DNA from: Saxidomus purpurata | Taxonomy: Eukaryota; Mollusca; Bivalvia; Venerida; Veneridae | NCBI GenBank assembly: GCA_022818135.1 | Contig: JAFMSR010000013.1 | Location: 32,222,274 to 32,286,273, forward strand | Length of the DNA stretch: 64,000 bases | Direction: 5' to 3' | Part shown: positions 1 through 11,400 of the stretch, one piece after another | How positions within the stretch are numbered: position 1 is the stretch's first letter | How the letters are laid out: the number at the start of each line of letters is the position of its first letter | The notes under the pieces: model-generated | The model's input: only the letters and a program-made list of their open reading frames with translations | Told to the model about the DNA's origin: nothing | The model's database searches: none | Translations under genes and position numbers: made by a program

Positions 1-1189
1 ATTTAACTTACAGCAATTAAGTTCTTTATGACTGTGACTTGAAGAAAAAAAATATCCACTCGTAGCTGAGACCCCTGTGGGGTGGTGAAATTTAAAAAAT
101 GTTATTTTTTTCTGAAACAGACACACCAATACACTTTCCAATTGATCTTTATCAGTTATTTTCTTCAGTTGGTGGGGGATATCAATTCACTGAAATGTGC
201 TTGTTGCTATTAAAATTGTTAATTTGAAAACAACAGTTGGCTGTTTTCAAGGTGTTCTCTATCTCCGTGGCTGTTTATTTTGTTTACTTATAACCTTTAT
301 ATAGAATGCAAACTGTTTGACAATTGGATGACAATAAATGATAGAAAGGGGTGTGTATTACTTCATGATACCAAATTTCTGATTGTTGAAAACTCAGTTA
401 AGATAAATAAGCTTCTTAGTGTTCTAAAAACTATGATTAGTGATTGACTGAACAGCAATATTGCGAATTCCTATCCATCAGCAGTGATTTGTAGAGTTTT
501 GCTTGCTGAAAACATAGTATCTGAATTGTTCGTCACATTCTTTCTGAGCAAATATCTTAATATTATAATATTGCAAAGTATATGCAGAGGACTAATTAGT
601 ATTGGGTCTTGGCAAGTTCATCAAGGCAGAAATAACACGGTCGCCCGGCACTATGAACGATCACAAACATTTATAAAAAAAAAAATATTAAAAAATGATA
701 GTAAGTGTTGCATGTCATACAATGATTTGACCCGCCGTCATTTCTGTTTTATGTTTCTCAATTCGCTTTTTGTCCACTACGGTTTTCTGTTGGCCACTAG
801 ATTTTTTCACTAATAGTCGGAAATGCATGATCCAGGATGTACTTAAGCCTATCGGAAGACACATTTTACAGTTAAGAACTATAAAAGGGTATTTTTGTTG
901 TGTTCTTCAATAAAAGCATTGGAAGTTAGGCATCATTCAGCTCATTCAGAGACTTACGGAATCACTTGGTTAAGTTTTTGAAAAGGCAAAATTGTCCGTT
1001 ATGTCTTGTGGTGGTTCAGTTTAATACTATATGGCTTGTGTCATACAATTGTATCAACGCTATCGAATCTGGATACCTCTTACAAATATACACGGAATAC
1101 ATCATAGCTTTTGTGTAGTACATGTATTAATAGCTTAGGTAAGTGAGTGCCATGTTTCAAATAATCAGGGGACAAAGGAAATCAGTATT
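1..1189. other. AT-rich DNA without recognised gene
   Basis: Both strands contain only short, compositionally ordinary ORFs, the longest 109 codons at 484-813 on the plus strand. No splice-bounded exon, RNA gene or known repeat was recognised here. Confidence 0.5.
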
Positions 1190-2420
1190 ATCCCCGTCGC
1201 GAAGCGGGAGGGGTATATAAGAGCGGTCCTTCTGTTCGTCCGTACCATTCCGTGTCCGCTCTATATCTCCTTAACCCATTGGGGGATTTTGATGAAACTC
1301 AGGTCAGATGCTCACCTCATCAAAACGATGTGTTGAACACATGAGCCGGTCACACTGGCTCAAGGTCAATGTCGCACGTCTAGGTCAAACGGTTGAGTAT
1401 AATATTTCATGTCCGCTCCATATTTCCTTTACCCATTGAAGGATTTAGATAATACAATAGTTTATACAAATCTATTTTAGTTCGATTACGAAGAAAGTTC
1501 CGTAGCTAATTGAATCGCTCTCGAGCACTCATTCCAGTACTCTCGCGAGAGAGAGGCAGCGAGTTTTTCATCACTGCTACCCATTTACAGCTGGATAGAC
1601 TGAGGCACGTGTGGTATCAGTGTCTTTGCCCAAGGACACCCCTCAAGCTCGGGCTGGGATTCGAACCCGGGACCTCCCGTTCCAGGCCCACACTGAAGGA
1701 TTTTGATGACACTCGTGTCAAATGTTCACCATTTCAAGACGATGAGCAGAATCTATGATCTGGTCATGTTGGGTCAAAGTCACAACTTAATGTCAAAGAT
1801 ATGAGTCTTGTATTTCCTGTCCGCTCTATATCTTCTTAACCCCTTGAAAGGTTTTGATGAAACAGGTCAGATATTCACCTCATCAAGACGTTGTGCAGAA
1901 CCCATGCTGGCTAAAGGTGAAGGTCACAATCTAAAGTCAAACATTTGAGTCTTGAAATTTGTGTCCGCTTACCCCATGATCCCATTGTGGTCAAATGTTT
2001 ACCTCATCAAGTTCATGTGCAGTACTCATGATCCGACACACCGACTCAAGGTCAAGGTCACAACTTAAGGTCAAAGATTTGAGTCTTTCCGTTTATTATC
2101 TCCTTAACTCTTTTAAGGATTTTGATGACACTGACGTTAAATGTTTACCTCATCAAGTTAATGTGTAGAACCCATGATCTGACACACCGGCTCAAGGTCA
2201 AGATCAAAACTTAAGGTCAAAGACTTGAGTCTGTTCGCTCAGTATCTCCTAAACTCTTTGAAGGATTTTGATGAAACTCCAGTCAAATGATCGCCTCGTC
2301 GAAACAATGTGTAGGAACCCATGATCCGGTAACACTGGCTCAGTCTCAAGGACATAATTTCAGGTCAAAGGTTTGAGTCTTGAATTTGTGTCCGCTCCGC
2401 TTAATGGATTTGAATGAAAC
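1190..2420. repeat. Diverged tandem repeat family, about 150 bp units
   Basis: The block opens with a GC-rich imperfect hairpin (1190-1220, a CCCC stem around GTCGCGAAGC and a GAGGGG stem). It then repeats a unit of roughly 150 bp at least six times. Each unit has a 'GTCCGCTC..ATATCTCC' start, an 'AAGGATTTTGATGAAACT' middle and a 'CTCAAGGTCA' end. A tRNA-like fragment interrupts the array near 1560-1700. The copies are diverged, so the array is not recent. A shorter relative lies at 5864-6240. The hairpin followed by a tandem core fits a non-autonomous rolling-circle type element, but that is inference. Confidence 0.6.
1560..1700 (-). repeat. tRNA-derived SINE fragment
   Basis: The stretch 'GGGATTCGAACCCGGGACC' at about 1658 is the reverse complement of an RNA polymerase III B box (GGTTCGAATCC). 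The neighbouring 'ACTGAGGCA' and 'GCCCAAGGACAC' blocks recur in the SINE near 60960-61020. No intact tRNA cloverleaf can be drawn, so this is a SINE remnant and not a tRNA gene. Confidence 0.5.
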
Positions 2421-2739
2421 TCTGGCCAAATACTCACCTCATCCAGATGATGACCGAACTCGTGACCTTGGCACTAGAAATCAAATACAGGTGATAGGTA
2501 GAACACTCTTTTCAACTGCATATGGAAGACTTCATTTGCTTGTAGCTTACAAACAGTCCAATCTTAGATCCACTGTTTTCTTCAGAAATTCATAGATTGC
2601 ACAACACAGTAAGTAAGATAGTAAAAGGGGGTCATGTGAGCACAAATGAGGATCAGGTTCTGTGCAGTCATGGTCTCCTTCAGCATATTGATCAGCACAT
2701 CCATACCCATGGAGGTAGGATTGATATCATATATACAAA

Positions 2740-3170
2740 CTTTAAAATCATGAACCCGGATAAAAATTAACCCCGTCCTTGGGGTCACTTGATTTTACAT
2801 CTGTTTTTATAGCAAAAACTTAAAAAATTCTTCTCCAAAACCACAAGGTCTAGAGCTTAGATATTTGGTGTGTAGCATTGCCTAGTAGACCAAGATTGTT
2901 CAATCATGCCGCGGGTGTCAAAATTTACCACACTAAATGGTCACTGATCTTCATGTACACTTATATAGGGGAAAAAGTAAAGAACTTCTTCTGCAAAACC
3001 ACGATGCCTACAGCTTAGATATTTAGTATGTAGCATTGTTTAGTGGACCTCTATCAAGTGTGTTCAAATCATGACCCCGGGGTCATAATTGACCCTGCCC
3101 GGGGTCACTTGGTATAGGAAAAGCTTTCAAAATCTTCATCTGCAAAACCACAAGGTCTAGAGCTTAGATA
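2740..3170 (-). repeat. Reverse copies of the GGGGTCA / CTAGAGCTTAGATATTT repeat
   Basis: There are three copies, about 155 bp apart, of a unit containing 'CCACAAGGTCTAGAGCTTAG', 'TAGCATTG.CTAGT.GACC' and 'GACCC..GGGGTCA'. This is the reverse complement of the unit arrayed at 22680-23440 and 58850-59760. The copies here are old and incomplete. Confidence 0.65.
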
Positions 3171-3514
3171 TTTATTTTTTGTCGATAAACTGCTCTCTCT
3201 TTATGATTACTGCTAGCACTTCACTCTATACTGCTATCTCCCTCAAATAAAGAGCAAGTATTTCTTTTCTTTCAAGGCTACTTTTAAAAGACTGATAACT
3301 CTTTTACGTCGAATAATATCTCTTCCAACAATACAGGGAGCTCTCTATCTTACAGTGCTATATTTAAGATATAAAGAGATATCTTCCAATCGGTCTTATA
3401 CAAACAGCTCTTGAGATAATAGTGTCATCGGATATTAAGCTAGTAGCTCTTGATATTAAGTTTTAGCGTTTTTCTTCAATTCTTGACAGCTTTCGGTTGC
3501 ACTTTGTTAAAAAG

Positions 3515-3522
3515 TGACGTCA
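3515..3522. promoter_or_regulatory. Perfect CRE-like palindrome TGACGTCA
   Basis: A full palindromic cAMP-response element lies about 270 bp upstream of the PH-like ORF at 3792. A second near-match, CGACGTCA, is at 3733-3740. The motif match is exact, but its use as a promoter element is inference. Confidence 0.4.
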
Positions 3523-3791
3523 ATAGCTATGGTTGATACACTATTACGGAAAAGGTTTACAAGATATTGCTGTCCAAAATATCAGTTTGTTAACGAAAAT
3601 TAGCGGTATACCGGTATTGCGTCTTGTCCAATAGCATGATGACGCGCAGAACATAACATGTCAAGCGGTACAGCTGACGAAAGTATAAATTGGACGTCTT
3701 ACGTCGGTTTGTTTTATAACCCGGACTTCCACCGACGTCAGAAGTGTCGCCAGTTTTTCTTTCATCCAGGATTCGTAGGAATCGGCTAGAA

Positions 3792-4112
3792 ATGACGGAG
3801 GCGTGCATTAAATCAGGAAAAATGTTCGTAATACAAAGGAATGATGGAAAATGTATGAAGCACAGTGTATACATGAAAATCTTGCGTGATACCCACGATC
3901 ACCACGCACAAATATATACTGATATCGATTATACGTTTACGTATGGCTACATAAGGCTTGGGAAGTGCCAGGTTTCAAATATTCCGGATACCAAGGAAAT
4001 TGTTATCTCCAGTAACAAAACAGCAGAAGGATCCACGTCAACAAAGGGGCTGATATTTGAAGCTGAAAAGCACGACGAAGTTGAAGGATGGATCGAAGCA
4101 CTCAGTGCTTAG
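3792..4112 (+). CDS. Small stand-alone PH-domain-like protein
   Basis: Single-exon ORF of 106 residues from the ATG at 3792; an in-frame ATG at 3744 would add 16 residues. The N-terminal half looks like alternating beta strands (GKMFVIQRNDGKCMKHSVYM, then IYTDIDYTFTYGYIRLGKC). It ends in an amphipathic helix, EKHDEVEGWIEAL, whose single Trp sits where the conserved Trp of the PH-domain C-terminal helix is expected. The length is about one PH domain with nothing else. Known PH domains bind phosphoinositides or proteins at membranes, but a ligand cannot be assigned here. Two CRE-like sites lie upstream. The first clear AATAAA downstream is at 5811, which would imply a long 3' UTR. It is probably a real gene, although it could be one exon of a larger one. 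Confidence 0.5.
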   Translation: MTEACIKSGKMFVIQRNDGKCMKHSVYMKILRDTHDHHAQIYTDIDYTFTYGYIRLGKCQVSNIPDTKEIVISSNKTAEGSTSTKGLIFEAEKHDEVEGWIEALSA

Positions 4113-5863
4113 CGCGAGCGGTCTAGCGAATAAGAACAGTCTTGATCTTGCAAAACGAGATTAACGCAGATATACCTAAATTTTTACAGTGGGATCTTCT
4201 GGTAGCCAATTTGGGCTAGTCTATTTCTTTAATTAGTAAATTTCTGGAGAATTATGATTACTTTAGACCTCGTATTTGTCGTCTGTTTCGGAACGCAGTT
4301 GATTCAAAAAAGGTATACATGTACATTTTTGTATTTCAATAGACACAAGGCACAAATGGGTCAAGCTTCTTATGTGAAAATGGATTCGGTCATTTTTTGA
4401 CAACCAGAAAATACGGGACTGTTAGTCTACCGTCTGCTTTTGACCGGAAATTATTATCAGAACGCCGCGGTCAGTTATTATACAAGGCTAGAATTGCAGA
4501 AAGAAACAAACAATTGACTTTCCCGGACACATTTTGCTTAAAAAGGTATTGCATGTATTTTAAATATTATCAAAGGATTGTAACATTATTTTAGAAGTAT
4601 GAAAGTGGCTGCATCTAGATGTTCTTGGTTTTGTCAGAGCTTAGAAATATATATTTAACGAAGATTAATTACGAAACTAGTGTATATGTATTTAAAAAAA
4701 GAAGTAGAAACAGTAGCGCATAGGCCCTACATGTTATGGTGTCATCTAGGCGCTATCACGGCCTCCCATAATATTTTGCAGTTAATATATGTGTGAAATA
4801 TACTATTGTTTTATGATTAATATGACTGATGATAATTGCTTATTCTAGTTAGATAGTCAAATACCATATTCAGTCATATGGGTTGAATCGCCTTGAAATG
4901 AATAGGTGTTTCTGTGTAACATAATAACATAATACGTATTGTGTCTTGTCGCCACAGGCACCTGGTTGTACTGTACTCGGATCGATGAAAAAACTTTTCT
5001 ACTTTTGTTATACACCCAGGATCACTTTGAATTTACTGATAGAGTAAAGTTCAATATCAAATACTGTTTCGTTTTATTCATTATATAACAACAAAAAGTT
5101 CTACAGATGCATTTGAAGTAAAGGCCAATAATGTTGTAAAAAATTTTGTTCATTTTTAATCCTGTTCATCGACTTTCCAGTTGAGTGAACAGTATGTTGT
5201 ATGTTGCACGTGATCATCACGTGTTTAGCTCAAAATGACACTAGTGTTCAAAATTAGACGGCCGCTCGATATCTTTAATTGAAAAACATAAAATGACTCG
5301 AATGTCAAATCAAGATACAAGGGGTCATATTCCAGTAGCATTTTATGTCAAATCTTAAGATTTTCCTTAAAATTAACATTTTACTTAACATAATTTAAAA
5401 GGAGAATGTGCATTGCATTGGTAGATGTTATCACACGATACTGAGGAATACTTCATGAAAATTGTTGTTGATTGAATATGTAATTTGTTTAGTTTTTTGT
5501 TAACAATATTGTTTTTATGAACTTGTTATCTCAATGATATACATAGCATGTGATATTAAATGGTTGAAAATCGATTTTTTTTTATATATTTCAAATTTCA
5601 GAACGTTTTGTTTCCAATTAGTTAACTTATTGCACAATATCAGGAATACTCTTCGGCGGTGAATATTTTACGTATTTCTTTGTGTATATCAACATTATAT
5701 AATTACATAACTACATATTTATGAATTATGTATTTCCGTAGAAACAATTCATCCTATGTCTGTGACTTTTTGCCATGTTGTTTTTGTAATATATTTCATC
5801 TGTATTGTGTAATAAACGTCAGATATTTTTTCCAGTCTTTCGTGTCTGTCCCATAACCACTTA
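4113..5863 (+). other. Possible 3' UTR of the PH-like gene, otherwise nothing recognised
   Basis: AT-rich sequence without convincing coding potential or a repeat that I recognise. An AATAAA hexamer at 5811-5816, followed by a T-rich stretch, is a plausible polyadenylation signal for a plus-strand transcript. Transcript evidence is lacking. Confidence 0.3.
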
Positions 5864-6240
5864 AAAACCCTCATACGAGTTTTACGAAATTGTGGTCAAT
5901 TTTTCATCTATCTAGACAGTATGCGGAACCTAAACATTCAGGCTCAAGGCCAAGATCACAGTTTGAGGTAATTGGTTTTTCATGTCTGCTCCATACCTCC
6001 TAAACTCATTGAAGGATTTTCAGACTTGGATCATATGTTAATGACAAAAAGACGACCATGTAGAACCCATGTAGGCTGAAGACCAGCATCACATTTAGGG
6101 GTCAAACGTTATCTCCTGAACCACTAAAAGATTTTCATGAAACTGTGGTTAAGTGTTCGTCGCAGCTAGACAATGAAGAACCAGCGTAGTATTCAAAGGT
6201 CACGAGACTCAATCTCCTTAACCACTTTAATTCATCTTGC
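5864..6240. repeat. Fragment of the 1190-2420 repeat family
   Basis: Two to three degenerate units carry 'CTCCTAAACTCATTGAAGGATT', 'GAACCCATG' and 'CTCAAGGCCAAGATCAC' blocks in the same order as at 1190-2420. Confidence 0.5.
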
Positions 6241-8348
6241 CAAGAGGACATGCAGATTCCAAGATGAGATAAAAATATTGAAAGAATTAAAGTTATCCTA
6301 GAAAAGAAAAACAAAACAAACGTGGTTTCATTGGACGGAATGTTTATTAGAACATCACAGTAAATGAAGCATGCCTACAAAAACTGACATTCCAAATATA
6401 ATTACTTTTCTCAACAGTTTGTGTCTATCACAGTGAGCAAACAAAGAAATTATAAGGGTAAATAGTTCCCCATGTAAATACATTTATTAACGTGGAAATG
6501 TTTCTTTATCAAGAAAGAGATGAGAAATCTCTATATGATGATCTCTCCTCATTGGTGAAATGACTGCAACAGTACTAATGATTTAAACACAACATGAATT
6601 CTACTAAAATAAAAGATAAATTTATATGAAAATTGTCTTGATACATGTACAACTCAGCTTCACTGTTGGAAGGCAAACATTTTGTTTCCTACATATACGC
6701 CAATCCAAACCACCCTGTGAACTCTATCACGGATCAAACTACTACAATTTGTTTAATTGTATCCAGAAAACCGACTGACATCACCAACGGTTTGGTTTGG
6801 GTGGGGCTTTTCTAATTCAAAAATATCTCCAAGTAATTTTTGTGCTATAATTTCTGACGCTTAAGTTTGTACTTTTTTTTTCAAACACATTAATTGCTAA
6901 AGAAACCATTCTTGAAATCACAATCTGATCACCCAATATTCCTTAAATTTAAGAGTAAAGTTGTTTTTTATGTTTCCCCTACTGTTTGAAGAGGTAACCA
7001 GACGTTTGGCTACAGCAATACTGTACTGTACAATACTGCTTTATCAAATTAATAAATAAACACTAGAGAAGTGAAGCCATTTCTACAAATGTCCACGACT
7101 GTTCTTCTACGACCGAAAAGAAATTTCGAATGAAATGATTGTATAATCTTGATATTTACAATCAATCTATGTTAGCAGCCACTTGTGTGTAACAAGCACC
7201 TGTCTTTGACAGTTTTCAGTTTTATGTCCAAATGGTAAAATTTACTACTGATTTTTATCTGTAAATGTATTTAGAAACCATCTTTCATAAAATCACAACT
7301 ATCCTTCTGGTATAGGTAGTTTTACCAAATGCAATTACTTAAGTTACACCTCGATGAAATGTGCAAATAGTACAGAAATGTACATAACAATATATTTTGT
7401 ATAGTTTAAGAAGCAGTTGCTTAATTAATTTTTGTAGTATTTTTAGAAGTAATTGAAATTTTGGTGTATCGCTACTGTCTTGTACTAATTTCATGTGGAG
7501 TAACAATAGCTTTGCACCAAGTTCTTGTAGTATTTCAAAGTAAAACAACATACACATTTCTCTCCATTGGTGTCTATGCAAAATCTAGTTAAACTGAACA
7601 TGTTTGACATACGTGCAATTGAACTATTAAAAAACAGAAATAGAACAATTTTCTTTTTTCTTCAAATATGGAATAGAACAAATGTCTATTAGTGTAAAAG
7701 TTTGGGAATATATTTTCATCAATGTCATTCTCAAAAACAAATGTTACAGTCCAGAGTGATGACTGATGACTGATGATGGCAGGAGAAGATGCTGATACTT
7801 CATGATAAAGTTTTCTTCTTTTTCCACATTTATTCAATATCCCTTTACTGTTTACACAATAACAACATAAACGCCTGAAAAAAAGAGAAAAATCCATAAG
7901 AACACACTGATATATACATTTCCTTCCAGCATAGAATTATTGTTAACAGAGTTGAACAGACACCTGCTTAAATAAAACATGTGAAAACGCTGTTGTAAAT
8001 ACTGTGCAATACAACATCAAAAGTAAAACTGCACATACTGTAAATTAGAAAATGTAAATGATGAAAATTTCATGATTTGTGAGAAGACAGACTTATTCGC
8101 CAATTCTATATGTATTTATTTTATGTAATGCTGAAGCAAAAGGTTGTAGGACAGCTCTCCCTTAACCTTTGAATAGTCAAGCTTTCAATCTCAATCTCTG
8201 AGAGCTGTGCACGTGAAAACTGGAGCCGCTGGCAGTACTGCATAATATCTTATTTCTTGCAACAGAAAAAAATTAGTACAGATTATTTATAAAGACGTCT
8301 AACTTTTAACATATACATGCATAAAGTTTTAAATCACTCACTGTTATT
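6241..8348 (-). other. Downstream flank and possible 3' UTR of CFAP69
   Basis: No conserved coding sequence was seen. The nearest minus-strand AATAAA is at 8115-8120, about 230 nt past the CFAP69 stop. More AATAAA hexamers lie further downstream (for example near 7826 and 6340), so the 3' end is not fixed. Confidence 0.35.
8115..8120 (-). terminator. Candidate CFAP69 polyadenylation signal
   Basis: TTTATT on the plus strand reads AATAAA on the CFAP69 strand. It is the first such hexamer after the stop codon at 8349-8351. Confidence 0.35.
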
Positions 8349-8474
8349 TTATGCTTTCTGTTTAGTAACTTTACGGCCTCTTTTAGTTCCTGTCTGTGGA
8401 TCATATTTTGAAAGTGGACCACCAGTAAGTTCAATGGGTGTGCTCTCAACAGCTACACTCCTACTGCTAAATGC
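8349..8474 (-). CDS. CFAP69: CFAP69 exon 22, C terminus and stop (residues 891-931)
   Basis: Contains VAVESTPIELTGGPLSKYDP and ends in a basic tail KRGRKVTKQKA before TAA. Human has VTVESTPARLVGGPLADTDI at the same place. Confidence 0.92.
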   Translation of the reverse strand, partial: AFSSRSVAVESTPIELTGGPLSKYDPQTGTKRGRKVTKQKA

Positions 8475-11400
8475 CTGAAAAATCAAGAATTGTGCGTCAT
8501 AAATACTATTCAATAAATAATATGAAGGTCATATCAACGTAAAACATGCGTCATAGAACAAAAAAATTGTATGTATCATAGCAACGAATTGCTTCTGTCA
8601 TCCTAAATGTCAGCAAAATTTCAAGGTACACTTTAGCCAGTGCTACATTTATTTAAGATATACAGTATGTAATTTATATGCTCTACTAGGATAACAGTGC
8701 ACAATCGTCAAGATAAATTAACTTTACACAAAAGCTAAACACAGTCAAACCTATTTTACTGACCACATCTGTATATAAAGCCCAATGCATTATTTTCTAT
8801 ACTGTAGAAGTCTTTATATTCGCAAGTTCTTTATTTCATGATTTTCCAATTTTCTATTTATTTGTAACTGTTTCATTTTGAAAGTGAGCTCTATTTCATA
8901 TATTATAATTGTTTGTTAGCTATATTAGTGAGTTTCATAAATTTGGGAAGTGCTTAATTCAAAAAAATAAAACCTCGCGAAAATAATTACCTTTACAGTA
9001 ACTGTATAACAAGGATTTTATTTTTTCATTTGTTGCAAGCAGTAGTAGCTAAACCCCGACACTGATGGAAGCTAGGGCATAGGAACATAAATACTGTGTG
9101 AACTACATGCCTATCTAACAGTTTACCACTATGTTTTTCAAGGGGGACATATTAACTTACCGTTGTTTTCAGATTTGGTAGGTCAGTTTCATGGAAGAAA
9201 TCACTGAAAGCAGAACAAATAGCAAATATTAATGGTACAATTTAGTTCTTTTGTGTATTCCTGTCATTTAATTTCAATATTCTACTACAATTATATTGTC
9301 TGAGTGAGTGTACCAGGGAAGTACATGTACCTACATTTAACAGCCATGTATTGATTCAACCCTTAAAACAAGAAAGCAGGTCAAAGGTCAGTCATAGGAA
9401 TTTTTATAAAAATTAGTTTGCAAAACAGCACTACTAGTCCAAATTTTCTTTTTAACTGAAAAAAAATCTCTTTTTCTACTTCAACAAGAATACTTACGAA
9501 GATTTGAATTCATTAGGTATTCTTGACGCTTCAATGGAACATTCTTGTCTTTCTTTGGCAGCCTATAAAAGATAAGAATAAAATTGAAATAAAATAAATG
9601 TAATGTGTGATAATTTTACAGTTAGAACCACACCCCATAAGGTACCAGTCTTGGTCATCTTCCACTCATCAATTTTACAAAACATTGCAACAGGATAAGG
9701 TTTCAATCACTATAATATATATCAGGAGTTTCCGCATGCGTACATTGGCAGATAGCATTTTGTCTCAAATGTGAATGTCTATAATACTGGTACGGTAATC
9801 ACAGCAATTGTTGTTAGAAAACAAGATGGCCCTGATGGCACACTGTTGCTCAAGTGAGCTAAAATTATACATCGCAAATTGTGACAAAATGTTGCAGGAC
9901 AAGTATATAACCACATGTCACACATGTAAAATTAATGCAAATCTTCAACTAAATTTTCTTGAGTACAGCTCTTGTCAATTTAGTTGAAATACATAAGCCA
10001 TTTCATGTGTGTTTTTGTAAACACTCTACATAATGTCATGGCACTTTACATTTCAGCGGGGAAAAATTGTAAATGTCAGCAAGGAAACGGAGCTTTAACA
10101 TGAAAGTAGAATTTTCATTGGTCCACCTACATGGGTCAAGCGCAGTGTTCATTCCGTCTGAAAACTTGTGCACAGGCTTTTTTTTGCTTACGAGAGATTG
10201 ATTTTAAGCCTTCTATTGAGATGTAAAAAAGTTGGAGCTTCAGCATGACATGTCTGCTCTTAGTCTATGAGAAAAAAATTGCAAACACGGTCAAAACACA
10301 AATCCCACAGGGGCCTGTAATCGAACACGGGTAAACTAATTTTTTAATTCTTGTAAAATGGTGTCCAAGATTGTTTTTCAATGTCATCTAAAGATGTCAG
10401 CATAAGCTTCAGATGTCTGAGTTTTCAGAATTCAGAAGCTGCTGACATAATTATTTCAATTCATATAGACAACACGAGTTCTGTACGATAACTGTTGGTT
10501 AACTGTAAGGCCAAACATGTCTTAACCATCATATACATTTTTTTCTTTACAGGTGTTGACAGGATATGAGCTTGCATTATCATAACATGTGGCAGTGCCT
10601 GGAATGTTGATGCCATTAAGTAAATGTATACAGTGTAAGTCTAAAAGAGGCTAAATTTCACTAAAGTGGGATGTTTACTAAGTTACATAATATCTTTTTT
10701 TTTCTTTTTTCCACATGTTTAAACAACACTGATTTTGAAGGGTCTTGTGCAACTTTAACTCTATATTTCATGTAAATACATCTGTACTGCATGTTATCTA
10801 ACCCTCGATATCTGTTTCTAACACCATTCAGTTCAAAAGTTTACGATGATTAGCGTTGCTTACAGTAAGTGTGATAAACAGAGAAACCATTTTCTGTACT
10901 TGTAAAAGTTTTCTTACTTTGGAGGCCAGGGGCCCCTTTTTAGTCATTATGAAGCAATCAATTCTTATATCCTTTGAATGGGGTGAGCATAATAAACTGA
11001 TACCTTAAGAAGTTCATAGTTTGAAGTCCTAGAGACAAAGTCAGAGAAGTCGTTCAGTTGTTTCTCCTTCTGTCTGTAGTTCTCCCTAATCTGTAAGGAA
11101 AAAGAAAAGGTATAAATCCAACAAAAGTTACTTACCAAATCCTTGTTTCAAACTTTTTTTTCGAATTAAAATTACCCAAATCCTTGTTATAAACTTATTT
11201 TACCGCTTAAAGTCCTGTCGAGACGTTGACTCAAGTACTTATGTGTCCACAAGAAAAATATAAGCAAGACAAAGTGCTCAACTATACAAGATACAGTATC
11301 ATTCCATGAATTGTCTTACCATTTCCTCTTTTTGCGTATTTTTGATAAATCTTCAATAAACCAGACACCTGATCACACTTACTATCAAGTCTGTTTTCAA

